A stretch of 64,000 nucleotides of DNA from an uncultured Fibrobacter sp. (lineage in GTDB: Bacteria; Fibrobacterota; Fibrobacteria; Fibrobacterales; Fibrobacteraceae), in NCBI GenBank assembly GCA_934699585.1, contig CAKUWY010000012.1, positions 38,834 to 102,833 of the forward strand. The letters run 5' to 3'. Shown piece by piece: positions 16,036-24,609 of the stretch (the first letter of the stretch is position 1; each line of letters begins with the position of its first letter). The translations under genes and the position numbers were made by a program. The notes below the pieces were generated by a model. It was not told the origin of the DNA. It made no database searches and saw only the letters and a program-made list of their open reading frames with translations.

Positions 16036-17768
16036 ATTACCTCTCGTGGCTATGGCAAAGTATCCGCGGAGTTCGCCTGAACGTGGCGCTTCGCGTGGCG
16101 GTGGGAACCCTGCAGGTTTCCCTCGGCCTTGCCATGGTGTGGCTCAGCAAGCGCTTTATCGACGATACCATCAAGAACGGTTCTGACCAGGACGTGGCCC
16201 GCATGGTGGGCCTGCTGGTGCTTACGGTGGTGGGAAACGTGGTGCTTCGCCAGGTGTATTACTACCTCACGTCGGTAGCCACCATCCGGCAGTCCAATGC
16301 GCTTCGGCTTTCCATGTTCGGGCGGCTGTTTACCCGCAAGCTCTACAGCGAAAAGGAACTTCTTTCGGGCGACGTGACCTCCCGTTTTTCTAAAGACGTG
16401 GAGCTGGTAAGCGAAGTGGCTACGGCAAAGATTCCCCAGATGATGGTGACGGCGATACAGCTTCTGGGGGCTTTTTTGATGCTCCGCTGGTTCGACCCGC
16501 GGCTCGCCTGGGCCCTTGTCCTCTTGACGCCGCTGGCTCTTGTGTTTGGCAAGTTCGTCTCTTACCGCCTGCGGAAAATGACCCTCAAGATCCGCGAAGG
16601 GGAGAGCCGTATCCAGATGCACGTGCAGGAGGGCGTAGAAAACAATGCCGTGCTCCGGAGTCTGGGAAGCGCCCCCTGGGTCTCGGAGCGGCTGGATTCC
16701 ATGCAGCACACCCTCCATCACGACGTGGTGCGGCAGACCCGTTTTTCTGTGATTTCTCGGCTGGCCTTTGGAGGTGCTTTTGGACTGGGATACCTGTTGG
16801 CCTTTGTGTGGGGCGGTCTCGGGCTCCGAAACGGAACAATCACCTTCGGTGTCATGACTTCTTTTTTGCAGTTGGTTGGACAGATTCAGGGGCCCATCCT
16901 CTCGATATTGAACAACGCTCCCCGCCTGATTCATGCTACTGCAAGCATTGACCGCCTGCAGGAGCTGCAGGGCGACGGTTCGGTTAATGGCGCGGAAGGC
17001 ACTTCGAAGGGTGTTTCGAAAGTTTCGTCGGATGGTGCTTCAAATGATGTTTCAAATGGTGCCTTGAAGGACGCAAAATCCGTGCCCGAAGGATCATCTG
17101 GCCTGGGCGTCCGTCTGGAAAATGTCAGCTTCCGTTACGCTACCGCCGACCACGATGCCGTCCGGAATTACACTCACGACTTTAAGCCCGGAAGCAAGAC
17201 CGCCATCATGGGCACGACAGGTGCCGGCAAGACGACGCTGTTCCGCCTGATGCTTGGGCTTGTGGAACCCCGGGAAGGCCGCGTGCTTGTTTATTCTACG
17301 GACTCCAGCGGCCCCGCAGGTGCTTTTGAACGGCCTGTTTCGGCAAGGACTTGCGATTACTTTGTCTATGTTCCCCAGGGGAATACCCTCATGAGCGGAA
17401 TGGTCCGGTATAATTTGCAGTTGGCAAAACCGGATGCTACCGAAGAGGAACTGCGGCATGTGCTGCAGGTGGCCTGTGCGGAATTCGTGTTCGATCTGCC
17501 CCACGGTCTGGACACGGAACTGGGGGAGCGGGGCATGGGGCTAAGCGAAGGCCAGGCGGAACGTATTGCAGTGGCCCGCGGACTCCTGCGGCCCGGGAGC
17601 GTCTTGTTGCTGGACGAAATCAGCTCGGCGCTGGACGAACCTACGGAGCGGGAGTTGTTCCGCAGGCTTTTTGCGGCCTATCCGAACAAGACCATGATTT
17701 TTATTACCCACCGGAGTGCCGTCGCCGAAATGGACGGGGTGGAAACCGAGAAAATTTTTTATAATTGA
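16032..17768 (+). CDS. ABC exporter, fused membrane and ATPase domains
   Basis: A 578-residue half-transporter. Residues 1 to about 310 form the six-helix membrane domain. A Ser/Gly/Asn-rich linker of about 40 residues follows. The ATPase domain has Walker A GTTGAGKTT, signature LSEGQAERIAVARG (LSEGQ instead of LSGGQ), Walker B VLLLDEISSALDE and the switch histidine in FITHRS. There is no C39 peptidase domain. Such exporters move peptides, lipids or drugs. Coupling to a PqqD-like gene suggests a peptide cargo, but this is inference. The linker is encoded by imperfect tandem repeats. Confidence 0.93.
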   Translation: MNYLSWLWQSIRGVRLNVALRVAVGTLQVSLGLAMVWLSKRFIDDTIKNGSDQDVARMVGLLVLTVVGNVVLRQVYYYLTSVATIRQSNALRLSMFGRLFTRKLYSEKELLSGDVTSRFSKDVELVSEVATAKIPQMMVTAIQLLGAFLMLRWFDPRLAWALVLLTPLALVFGKFVSYRLRKMTLKIREGESRIQMHVQEGVENNAVLRSLGSAPWVSERLDSMQHTLHHDVVRQTRFSVISRLAFGGAFGLGYLLAFVWGGLGLRNGTITFGVMTSFLQLVGQIQGPILSILNNAPRLIHATASIDRLQELQGDGSVNGAEGTSKGVSKVSSDGASNDVSNGALKDAKSVPEGSSGLGVRLENVSFRYATADHDAVRNYTHDFKPGSKTAIMGTTGAGKTTLFRLMLGLVEPREGRVLVYSTDSSGPAGAFERPVSARTCDYFVYVPQGNTLMSGMVRYNLQLAKPDATEEELRHVLQVACAEFVFDLPHGLDTELGERGMGLSEGQAERIAVARGLLRPGSVLLLDEISSALDEPTERELFRRLFAAYPNKTMIFITHRSAVAEMDGVETEKIFYN

Positions 17769-17772
17769 TGTC

Positions 17773-18186
17773 ATGAAATCGTCTATTGCTTTTATTGTCG
17801 GATTTGCAGCTGCCCTGTCTTTTGCCGGAGACCCTACGGACATGGATTCCCTTTTCCGCGGGAACGAGTATTCTCCCGAGCTTTCCGCTTCTTTGCGGGA
17901 CACCTCTGCTGCCGCAGGCCCTGCCGTTCCCGGCAAGGCGAGTGCCGACAAGAAGGCATCCAAGGATTTGTACGTTTTACAGTTCGAAGCCGTAGGTGAT
18001 TTCGATGCGGCCCAGCGCCGCCGTGCAGAACTTTCTGCCAGCACGGGTTACGCTATTCAGGTGGTGTTCGACGCACCTTTCTATAAGTTGCGCGCCGGCG
18101 GTTGGAACAACAAGAAAGCCGCCGACGACAAGGCCCGTGAACTTTCGGCCTACAACATCAGCGCTTTCGTCGTGAAAGTGCGGTAA
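17773..18186 (+). CDS. Secreted SPOR-domain protein
   Basis: A 137-residue protein with a signal peptide (MKSSIAFIVGFAAALSFAG), a low-complexity linker, and a C-terminal SPOR domain of about 75 residues (YVLQFEAVGDFDAAQRRRAEL through FVVKVR) with the repeated FDAA/KAADDKA helices. SPOR domains bind denuded peptidoglycan glycans, often at division sites. The start used is the ATG 4 nt after the ABC exporter stop codon; a longer frame overlaps that gene and spoils the signal peptide. It is the third gene of the PqqD-ABC operon. Confidence 0.82.
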   Translation: MKSSIAFIVGFAAALSFAGDPTDMDSLFRGNEYSPELSASLRDTSAAAGPAVPGKASADKKASKDLYVLQFEAVGDFDAAQRRRAELSASTGYAIQVVFDAPFYKLRAGGWNNKKAADDKARELSAYNISAFVVKVR

Positions 18187-18208
18187 TTATTCCAGCAAGC
18201 AGATCCTC

Positions 18209-18265
18209 GCCTTCGCGAGGATGACGAAGAAGCCTTCGCGAGGATGACGAAGAAGCCTCCGCGAG
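18209..18265 (+). repeat. Tandem 23-bp repeat, two full copies and a partial third
   Basis: A 23-bp unit beginning GCCTTCGCGAGGATGACG occurs at 18209-18231 and 18232-18254, with a partial third copy to 18265. Together with the preceding GATCCTCG it forms the ATCCTCG/CGAGGAT palindrome also found near 24810 and 53225. It fills the gap between two convergent genes. Confidence 0.85.
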
Positions 18266-18274
18266 AAAAATTTT

Positions 18275-21200
18275 CTATTCCAGCAGTCCAAGCAATTGCT
18301 TGATGTCCCGTTCGTCCATAGACGACGGTATGAACATGCGCTCTTCGGGTGAAACGTAAATCATCTTCCGTTCCGAAGACGGTCGGAAACTTCGGTCTCT
18401 CAGCTCTACCGCGGGGTTCTTGAGGGAATACAGGAACTTACCCGTCTGGATAAACTTCTGGCCCTTGATGCCCTGCTTGATGGCGTCCATAATCTGGGGC
18501 ACGAGTTTCTGGTTCGGCCAGGGCTCCTTGTGGAGCTCGAAAAGCCTCTGCTGCAAGAGTTCTTCGTGAATGGGGGACTCGTGGTCCACGTAGAACTTGA
18601 GCTGCGTGATGATGGATGCTGCCGAAAGTTCGGCGATGGGCCTGTCGTGGGGAGTTCCTTCGATTTTCGGGTGCAGCACCGTATAGGGAATCACGCTCAG
18701 GTTTTCCGCACTGATGGCGTCGACGCTTTCGGATTCTTCTTCGGAGGCGTCCTTGGGCGGTGGCGCCACGCTCTGCTCGATGGCGATGGTGGTGACCATG
18801 TGGCTCACTTCGTCGCTGTTGGCCATGTACCAGAAGGGGGTCCAAAGGTTCAGCACCTTCCAGCCGATTTGACGGAGCAGCGTGTGGCGAATGTAGATTC
18901 GATCTTCGATGGATTCCCTGAAACGTTCCGTGGTGCAGTCGTCTTCGACCATGGCGAGGAACCGCTTGGAATTGTTGGCATCAACCACCACAGGGCCAAC
19001 AGAAATACCGCACTGGCAGAAATAGGGCTCCACCGGGATGTTTTCGTCTTGCAGGGCCTTTAGGGCCTGGGCATAGAGAGCCGATTCCTTGGGCTTTTCG
19101 TCGGTAATATTCAAGGTAAGCACCTTCTGCAGGTACAGAATCCATTCCCAGAACAGGTCCGGTTTTTCTTTGGGCTTCAGGGCCATGTCGCTTTCGGAAA
19201 GGAACACCTGGAGTTCGCTCTTGGCAAGCGTTGCACAGACAGAAAGGGAATTGTTGATGGCTTTCTTTTCGGTGGTTTCGTATTCGCCGCACACGAGAAT
19301 CGTATCCCGCAGGCGGTTGACCGCCCTTTCGGGAGTCTTTACGTAAAAACTGATGGACGGGTTTATAGGCTGGAAAAACCTTGCCGCCGGAGAATCTTTG
19401 GGCGTAAGGCTGTTGATGGCCGACTCGATTTCCATGCAGGTGGACTGGTGAAGAGCGATAATGCCGAGAGTGCGTCCCGGCTGCCTTTCGGCATGGTGGA
19501 TGGCGGCTTTCGCGATTTCCAGGACCTTGTCAGAAACGACTTTCAGGGTCTGGTTCTTTACCTTTTCGCGGCTGGGCTGCGGCAGTTGACGAATGTCGCC
19601 GCCGTAGATTTTGCAGTTCGCAAAATCTATCATGGAGGAGTGGGCGTAGGTGGTGGAGAACCACAGTTCCCTGGTGGGAATCCCCTGCCTTAAACTCATG
19701 GTGAGAATGGATTCCTGGAACGCCTGGGTATGGGGCGTCTGGTCTTCGGGGTAGCCGTCCAGCGGCAGGTGCTTCAGGAGAGGCGCCTTGGAATCGCCCA
19801 CCAGCACCGTCTTTTGGCCCTTGAAAATGGCGGGAAGCGCCTCGCAGACCGAAATGCAGTCCGCGTCCAGAATGACTACGGTCTGGAATTTCTGGGACGG
19901 TGGAAGCTGAAAACTCTGCTCCAGCGGGATAAAGGCGAAAAGGCCCGGATTGTCCTTGACGGTGTTTTGCACCAGCCTGAAGTTTGCGTTGCAGAATTGG
20001 TCCAGTCGGGAGCGGTAATCCCTGGTCTTTTGGGCGCGGGCCTTGGGCAAAAGGGAGAACAGGTCGGGGCAATCCTTGCCGACCTGCTGGATTTGCGTTC
20101 CTGCCCAGAAGTGGGCGAAGGCCTGGGCGATGTTCTGGCTCACGTTGTCGGCGTCTTTCAGGTAGTCGACCAGTTCCTTTGCTCCGAATTTTTCGATGGA
20201 CTGCAAAAGCGACGTGGTGCGCACGTGAATTTCCAGATTGCCCCAGTTGGCGTTCCACAGCTGGATTTCGTCCAGCCACTTTTCGATGCACAGGCTCTCG
20301 AGAGGCGTTTCCAGGGAAAGTCCCTTCGTAATCTTGCGGGTGGATTCCTGGAGTTCCTTGACGACCTTCGCATAGTCCTTCATCTGAGGGAGGGCGTCCT
20401 TGAACAGCTGCCACTGTTCCAGAATCTGGAGCAGCAGGTCCAGCCGCGGGTCGTTCTTGTGGGTTTCCCTAAAGTCGTAGATGTAGGTGATCTTCTTGTT
20501 CAGCTCGAACCAGTTGGAGCGTTCGTAGAGCCAGTCGCGGCCCAGCAGGTGGTTCCCGAGAACGGAGGTGTCCTTGTAGGCCCGCTTGTTTTCTTGCAGC
20601 TCGATCAGGGTATCGATCAGGTCCAGCAGCTGGTTGTCCGAGGAGACGGACTTCGGGTCTTTCAGGACTTTCAAAAGCTTTTTCTTGGAACTGCGGTAGC
20701 GGTCCGAAAGGCCCTTGAGGGTGGCCTTCAGGCTGTCTGCGAATTCTTCGCGGACAGAAAGGATGTTTTCATCTACGGCGTTGTCGGTGTAGATTTCCGA
20801 TGTCTGCCTGCGGTAGCGGACCCACTTGTCGCCTGCTTCGGGAAGCGCCTTCAGGGAATCCTGGTAGTCTTCCCAGCTGTTGGAGCGCAGTTCCCAGTCT
20901 TCAAAGACAGGAGTGTTCCTGTTGAAGTTCTGCAGAATCAGGTCGATGATGTCCGAAAGTCCGGAAAGGTAGATGCCCGTGGGGAACAGTCCCGTCTTTT
21001 CGACCAGCTCGATAAGGGGCTTCAGTTCGTTGGCCTTGCTCGAGGCAAGGGCAAGTTCCTTGGCAATCGCTTCTTGCTCTTCGACAGAAAGGCTTGGGAC
21101 CCGCACATCCTTGAAGGCGTTTCTGGCTTCCTTTCCCTTCTTTTCAAAATACAGGTAAAGAATCTCGTCCAGGTCCGCTTTGAGTTCGCAGTAGTCCCTG

Positions 21201-22384
21201 TACGGAACGTTTGCGATTTTCTGGAACAGGGCGTCGGATGCTTTAACCTTGACGGCCGGGTTCTGGACAAATTCCGTCAGCAGGTCCGAAAGGGGTGCGT
21301 CGGAGGGCTGGATGTTCTTGTTTATGGCATCGTAATACCGCACAAAAGAATTGCGGGTCTTCTGGAGTTCCGGCAGAAGGGCGTCCCTTTCGGGGCCTTC
21401 GAAATTGCGGAACTGCGGGAACAGCCTATCCCTAAACTTTTGGGCGGTAGATGCCCTGCGGTAAACCACCAGGGTGCTTTTCTTTTCGGCGATGGAATCG
21501 GCCACCAGGTTCGCCGTGGCGCGGTCCCAGTCTGTACCTGGCAGGGCCTGGATGGCGTAGGCGTTGTTTCCGGCATCCTTTGCGTCTTCTGTGACCTTGG
21601 TGGTGTGGGAATCCGTGATGTACAGAGGATAGTGGTCCAGCGGCGAGTACAGCTTGTCAAATGTTTCTCCGTCGAACTTGGAATCCTTGGTCTGGAATCC
21701 ATCGGCGGTAAAGAGGGCTTGAACAGTAGAGGCGGCGCTGGCGTTGGATTCGTCCAGCCCCAGTTCCATGCATTTTTTGAGGCCCAGCTTGACGGAATCA
21801 AAGAAGGCGAGGCAGATGCCGTGTCGTGTAAATTTCCAGTTTTTCTTGGCCGCCACCGCTTTTTCGAAGAGGGAAAAGTACAGCAAGATGCTGAACTGCC
21901 CGTTCAGGGTGGCGTCTTCTATGGTGGGGAGCGAAAGCTCCGTTTTCAACCGTTCCCGCAGGATGATGTTTTCGAGAGGAGGCTTCGAAGAAAGGGCTAC
22001 CGTCTGGGTCTGGAGGTTCACATCCAGGGGCACCAGCAGGCTTGGGGAAAGGGCGTTCCCTTCCCACTTCAAGAATCCCAGCAGCAGGTATAAATCGGTG
22101 GTACCGAAGTCCTCCAACTTTTCCTTGAGGGCTTGCAGGATATGTTCTTTCACTTCCAGTTTTTGCTGGGGTGTGAAACTTTCTGACCTGGGGAGGAACG
22201 AGTCCAGTGGCAGGGGGCCTCCGGCCTGTTTCCACTTTTCAAAGAACAGGTCGCCGGTTTCGAGCATCAGGGGCGTCTGGTACAGGCCCTTGGTGTTGAA
22301 GTTCAAGAGTGAATCTTTGGAATCGAAAAGGGCCGATTCCTGGCGAATCTTTGAAAGGGTGGCGGACAAGGCTGCGTTGGACAT
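18275..22384 (-). CDS. Giant DUF4011/DUF3320-type helicase homologue with degenerate ATPase motifs
   Basis: A 1,369-residue protein whose plan matches the DUF4011 superfamily-1 helicases. The N-terminal DUF4011-like motif is DSKDSLLNFN (residues 21-30). The Walker A region reads ALPGTDWDR (about 281-288), where the family has PPGTGKSQ. The Walker B region near 840 reads VVILDADC, followed by VLVGDSKAPLL, where DEA and GDxxQ are expected. Later come a C-terminal Vsr-like nuclease region (IGWKVLNLWTPFW) and a DUF3320-like domain (ELSAASIITQL, then IHEELLQQRLFEL). The long central insertion is helical. Loss of Walker A Lys/Ser, Walker B Glu and motif III Gln suggests no ATP hydrolysis, yet the 4.1-kb frame is intact. 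TATATT lies 6 nt before ATG 22384; an in-frame start 5 codons upstream is less likely. Confidence 0.72.
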   Translation of the reverse strand: MSNAALSATLSKIRQESALFDSKDSLLNFNTKGLYQTPLMLETGDLFFEKWKQAGGPLPLDSFLPRSESFTPQQKLEVKEHILQALKEKLEDFGTTDLYLLLGFLKWEGNALSPSLLVPLDVNLQTQTVALSSKPPLENIILRERLKTELSLPTIEDATLNGQFSILLYFSLFEKAVAAKKNWKFTRHGICLAFFDSVKLGLKKCMELGLDESNASAASTVQALFTADGFQTKDSKFDGETFDKLYSPLDHYPLYITDSHTTKVTEDAKDAGNNAYAIQALPGTDWDRATANLVADSIAEKKSTLVVYRRASTAQKFRDRLFPQFRNFEGPERDALLPELQKTRNSFVRYYDAINKNIQPSDAPLSDLLTEFVQNPAVKVKASDALFQKIANVPYRDYCELKADLDEILYLYFEKKGKEARNAFKDVRVPSLSVEEQEAIAKELALASSKANELKPLIELVEKTGLFPTGIYLSGLSDIIDLILQNFNRNTPVFEDWELRSNSWEDYQDSLKALPEAGDKWVRYRRQTSEIYTDNAVDENILSVREEFADSLKATLKGLSDRYRSSKKKLLKVLKDPKSVSSDNQLLDLIDTLIELQENKRAYKDTSVLGNHLLGRDWLYERSNWFELNKKITYIYDFRETHKNDPRLDLLLQILEQWQLFKDALPQMKDYAKVVKELQESTRKITKGLSLETPLESLCIEKWLDEIQLWNANWGNLEIHVRTTSLLQSIEKFGAKELVDYLKDADNVSQNIAQAFAHFWAGTQIQQVGKDCPDLFSLLPKARAQKTRDYRSRLDQFCNANFRLVQNTVKDNPGLFAFIPLEQSFQLPPSQKFQTVVILDADCISVCEALPAIFKGQKTVLVGDSKAPLLKHLPLDGYPEDQTPHTQAFQESILTMSLRQGIPTRELWFSTTYAHSSMIDFANCKIYGGDIRQLPQPSREKVKNQTLKVVSDKVLEIAKAAIHHAERQPGRTLGIIALHQSTCMEIESAINSLTPKDSPAARFFQPINPSISFYVKTPERAVNRLRDTILVCGEYETTEKKAINNSLSVCATLAKSELQVFLSESDMALKPKEKPDLFWEWILYLQKVLTLNITDEKPKESALYAQALKALQDENIPVEPYFCQCGISVGPVVVDANNSKRFLAMVEDDCTTERFRESIEDRIYIRHTLLRQIGWKVLNLWTPFWYMANSDEVSHMVTTIAIEQSVAPPPKDASEEESESVDAISAENLSVIPYTVLHPKIEGTPHDRPIAELSAASIITQLKFYVDHESPIHEELLQQRLFELHKEPWPNQKLVPQIMDAIKQGIKGQKFIQTGKFLYSLKNPAVELRDRSFRPSSERKMIYVSPEERMFIPSSMDERDIKQLLGLLE

Positions 22385-22390
22385 GCCCTG

Positions 22391-22396
22391 AATATA
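22391..22396 (-). promoter_or_regulatory. -10-like TATATT box 6 nt before the giant helicase-like gene
   Basis: TATATT followed by CAGGGC and ATG 22384. It supports the shorter start. Confidence 0.45.
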
Positions 22397-22469
22397 CATT
22401 ATTTAGAAGTAGCGAGTTATGAGTTACGAGTTATGAGTTGTCGAATAGGGGCGTCTTTGGCTTTTGTAT

Positions 22470-23378
22470 CTACAGATTTCGGCAGACGATGTTCAGGGCG
22501 GTGTCTAGGTTGGCGGGCGCTTGCGTGGAGACAAGTCCTGCCTTGAAAAGGACCCGGCCCAGGAGTTCTTGGGGGGTGACGCCTGTTTCCCGGTCTTGCC
22601 GGATACTGTGGGCTTTTTCCCGCTTGGAAAGTTTTTTGCCTGCGGTATCTACGATGAGGGGGTGGTGTAGGTACTTGGGCGATTCGGTCCTGCCCATCAG
22701 TTTCATCAGGGCGATTTGCCTTGCGGTGGAATTCCGTATGTCTTCGCCCCGGATAACGTGGGAGATTCCCTCTTCGATGTCGTCGACGCAGACGGCGAAC
22801 TGGTAGGTCCATTGACCGACCCTATCCCGGATGGGAAAGTCACCGCACTGGAGTTTAGGATTTTCGGCAAAGTCCCCCAGGCGTAGGTCGTGCCAGTTAA
22901 TTACTTTGTCTGGAATTTTGATTCGGAGGGAGTGGGGGGCGTTGCGGGGGAAACCCCCGCTGGAGGGGGTAGAGAGCGACGCAGTGCGAACTAGGGGGAT
23001 GCTTCCCCCCTTGCATTTTCCTTGGTATATGATTTCGCCAAATTCGTTCTTTGGATTTTGTTCTTCTAGTTCTTTGCGGCTGCAGTAGCAGGGGTAGACC
23101 AGGTCTTGTGCTTCAAGGTTCTTGAGGGCTTTTTCAAATCGGTCGAAATGTTCGCTTTGGAGGCTTTCGCTTTGCCATTTGAAGCCAAGCCATTGCAGGT
23201 CTTCGCGGATGGCGGCGATGTGTTCGGGCCTTGACCTTTCTTGGTCGTGGTCCTCGATGCGCAGGTGCACCGACAGGTCCCATTTTGTGGCGGCGGCCCA
23301 CACGTACAGGGCCGAAAGCAGGTGGCCTTCGTGGAGGTAGCCGGTGGGGCTCGGGGCAAATCTGGTTTTTCCGGGCAT
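22470..23378 (-). CDS. gluQ: Glutamyl-Q tRNA(Asp) synthetase with an in-frame repeat insertion
   Basis: GluQ-RS attaches glutamate to queuosine in tRNA(Asp). The 302-residue protein starts MPGKTRFAPSPTGYLHEGH, with the class I HIGH-like motif HEGH, has the tRNA-synthetase block LRIEDHDQERS, and the KMSKS-like KKLSKREKA. It lacks the anticodon-binding domain, as in GluQ-RS. Zinc-site cysteines appear in YPCYCSRKEL and GKCKG. Residues about 124-149 are encoded by a hairpin-rich repeat and interrupt the conserved segment between GKCKG and LRIKIPDK. A TATATTT box is 6 nt before the ATG. Confidence 0.93.
   Translation of the reverse strand: MPGKTRFAPSPTGYLHEGHLLSALYVWAAATKWDLSVHLRIEDHDQERSRPEHIAAIREDLQWLGFKWQSESLQSEHFDRFEKALKNLEAQDLVYPCYCSRKELEEQNPKNEFGEIIYQGKCKGGSIPLVRTASLSTPSSGGFPRNAPHSLRIKIPDKVINWHDLRLGDFAENPKLQCGDFPIRDRVGQWTYQFAVCVDDIEEGISHVIRGEDIRNSTARQIALMKLMGRTESPKYLHHPLIVDTAGKKLSKREKAHSIRQDRETGVTPQELLGRVLFKAGLVSTQAPANLDTALNIVCRNL
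22934..23010 (-). repeat. Hairpin-rich repeat inserted in the gluQ coding sequence
   Basis: The 77-bp block has G-rich and C-rich ends and a perfect inner hairpin (GCGGGGG-aaa-CCCCCGC). It encodes a Ser/Pro/Arg-rich peptide without breaking the frame. A related GGGGGAAGCCTCCCCC hairpin is intergenic near 53987. Confidence 0.7.
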
Positions 23379-23384
23379 AGGGGG

Positions 23385-23413
23385 AAATATAGGATTTGGG
23401 GAATACTATATTT
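23385..23413. promoter_or_regulatory. Divergent promoter pair between gluQ and a secreted-protein gene
   Basis: Minus strand: TATATTT at 23385-23391, 6 nt before the gluQ start. Plus strand: TATATTT at 23407-23413, 28 nt before the next ATG. The two -10-like boxes are 15 bp apart, so the promoters overlap. Confidence 0.5.
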
Positions 23414-23441
23414 CCGTCGTAAACTCGAGAACGGGGTGTTT

Positions 23442-24020
23442 ATGAAATTGAGTGGATTGGTTGGATGTGCTTGCCTGCTTGCCTTTGCGGCGGGCGCTTT
23501 TGCTAACGACATTATCGCGACGACCTCCAACGGCTCTACGGTGATTCTCCACGACAACGGCCGCTGGGAATACTACCAGAACAACGCGAAGATTCGGGAC
23601 GTGCGTCCGGAAGCCATGCCCGAAGACGCCAAGTTCAACGTGTCCGTGCTTTACGAAAGTGCCGACAAGTTGAAGAAGAACGTGCGTATGGCCATGGAAG
23701 CGGACTTTGCCACCGAGGAAGAAATCAAGGACAGCTTGCGCAAGGTGCCCAAGGGCGGTATCATCTATTTTCAGGTGCCTACCAAGCAAATCAAGAAGGG
23801 GCTGAACCGGGAGTTTACCTATTCTGTCTATGACAAGGGCAAGACGCCAATATTCTCGAAGACCGTTGCAGAAACCGAGGCGACTCCTAGCGAAGACGCC
23901 GGAGTTTCGAACCTGGTGGTGGTGCCTGTCTATGGTCGGCCCAAGTCCAAGGTCATGAAGGCCCGCGTGGAAAATCGTGCAGCAAGGCAGACCCTGGATA
24001 TCGACGTTCCTATCCAGTAG
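23442..24020 (+). CDS. Secreted/periplasmic protein of unknown function
   Basis: A 192-residue protein with a signal peptide (MKLSGLVGCACLLAFAAGAFA). The mature N-terminus contains STVILHDNGRWEYY, a short strand motif seen in several small periplasmic proteins that carry a D-G-x-W-x-Y core (DUF3157-like; uncertain). The rest is a beta-rich domain without recognised catalytic residues. A promoter with an ordinary leader lies upstream, divergent from gluQ. The longer upstream frame overlaps gluQ and is rejected because it would bury the signal peptide. The exonuclease gene follows 25 nt downstream and may be cotranscribed. Confidence 0.75.
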   Translation: MKLSGLVGCACLLAFAAGAFANDIIATTSNGSTVILHDNGRWEYYQNNAKIRDVRPEAMPEDAKFNVSVLYESADKLKKNVRMAMEADFATEEEIKDSLRKVPKGGIIYFQVPTKQIKKGLNREFTYSVYDKGKTPIFSKTVAETEATPSEDAGVSNLVVVPVYGRPKSKVMKARVENRAARQTLDIDVPIQ

Positions 24021-24045
24021 GGGAACGCTTCGCAGGGACTAAACC

Positions 24046-24609
24046 GTGAAGTTTGCCGTTGTGGACTTGGAAACCACCGGAGGGAAGCCTTCCGATGGAC
24101 GCATTACCGAAATAGGCGTCGTTTTGATGGACGATACCAACGTGGAGGGAACGTTCCAGGCCCTGGTAGATCCGGGCATGCCAATCCAGCCCTTTGTGCA
24201 GAGGCTTACGGGTATTACCGACGAGATGGTGCAGGGAAAACCGCAGTTTTCGGCTATCGCCGAAGACCTGATGGGAATGTTGCAGGACCGCATCTTTGTG
24301 GCTCACAACGTGCAGTTCGACAGCCGTTTCATGATGGCGGAACTGAAACGCTGTGCCATCAAGTACGACCCGCCCAGGCTTTGCACGGTGAAGCTCTCCC
24401 GAAGGTTCTTTCCGGGGCTGCCCAGCTACAGCCTGCACAACTTGACGGAGTCCCTGGAACTCCCGGACTTTAACCACCACAGGGCTTTGGCCGATGCCCG
24501 TGCCGCCGCTGAAATCTTGAAGCTGGTCTATGAAAAAATCGGACCGGAAAAGCTTTTGAAAGAAGTGAAGAACCTACCGAAGAAAGATTCTCGCCCCGGC
24601 CGAGGCTGA
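24046..24609 (+). CDS. DnaQ-like 3'-5' exonuclease (DEDDh)
   Basis: A 187-residue exonuclease of the DNA polymerase III epsilon type. It has all DEDDh motifs: VVDLETTG (Asp7, Glu9), HNVQFDSRF (Asp) and HHRALADARAA (His and Asp). The GTG start is required because ExoI begins within the first ten residues. It stands alone after the secreted-protein gene rather than beside a polymerase, so it may be a stand-alone proofreading, repair or RNA-trimming exonuclease. The C-terminal 25 residues are basic and probably flexible. Confidence 0.92.
   Translation: MKFAVVDLETTGGKPSDGRITEIGVVLMDDTNVEGTFQALVDPGMPIQPFVQRLTGITDEMVQGKPQFSAIAEDLMGMLQDRIFVAHNVQFDSRFMMAELKRCAIKYDPPRLCTVKLSRRFFPGLPSYSLHNLTESLELPDFNHHRALADARAAAEILKLVYEKIGPEKLLKEVKNLPKKDSRPGRG

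Noticed and set aside
19730..22093. A 787-codon open frame antisense to the giant helicase-like gene
   Set aside because: It has no recognisable domain and its composition mirrors GC-rich third positions of the real gene on the other strand. The opposite frame has clear family motifs.
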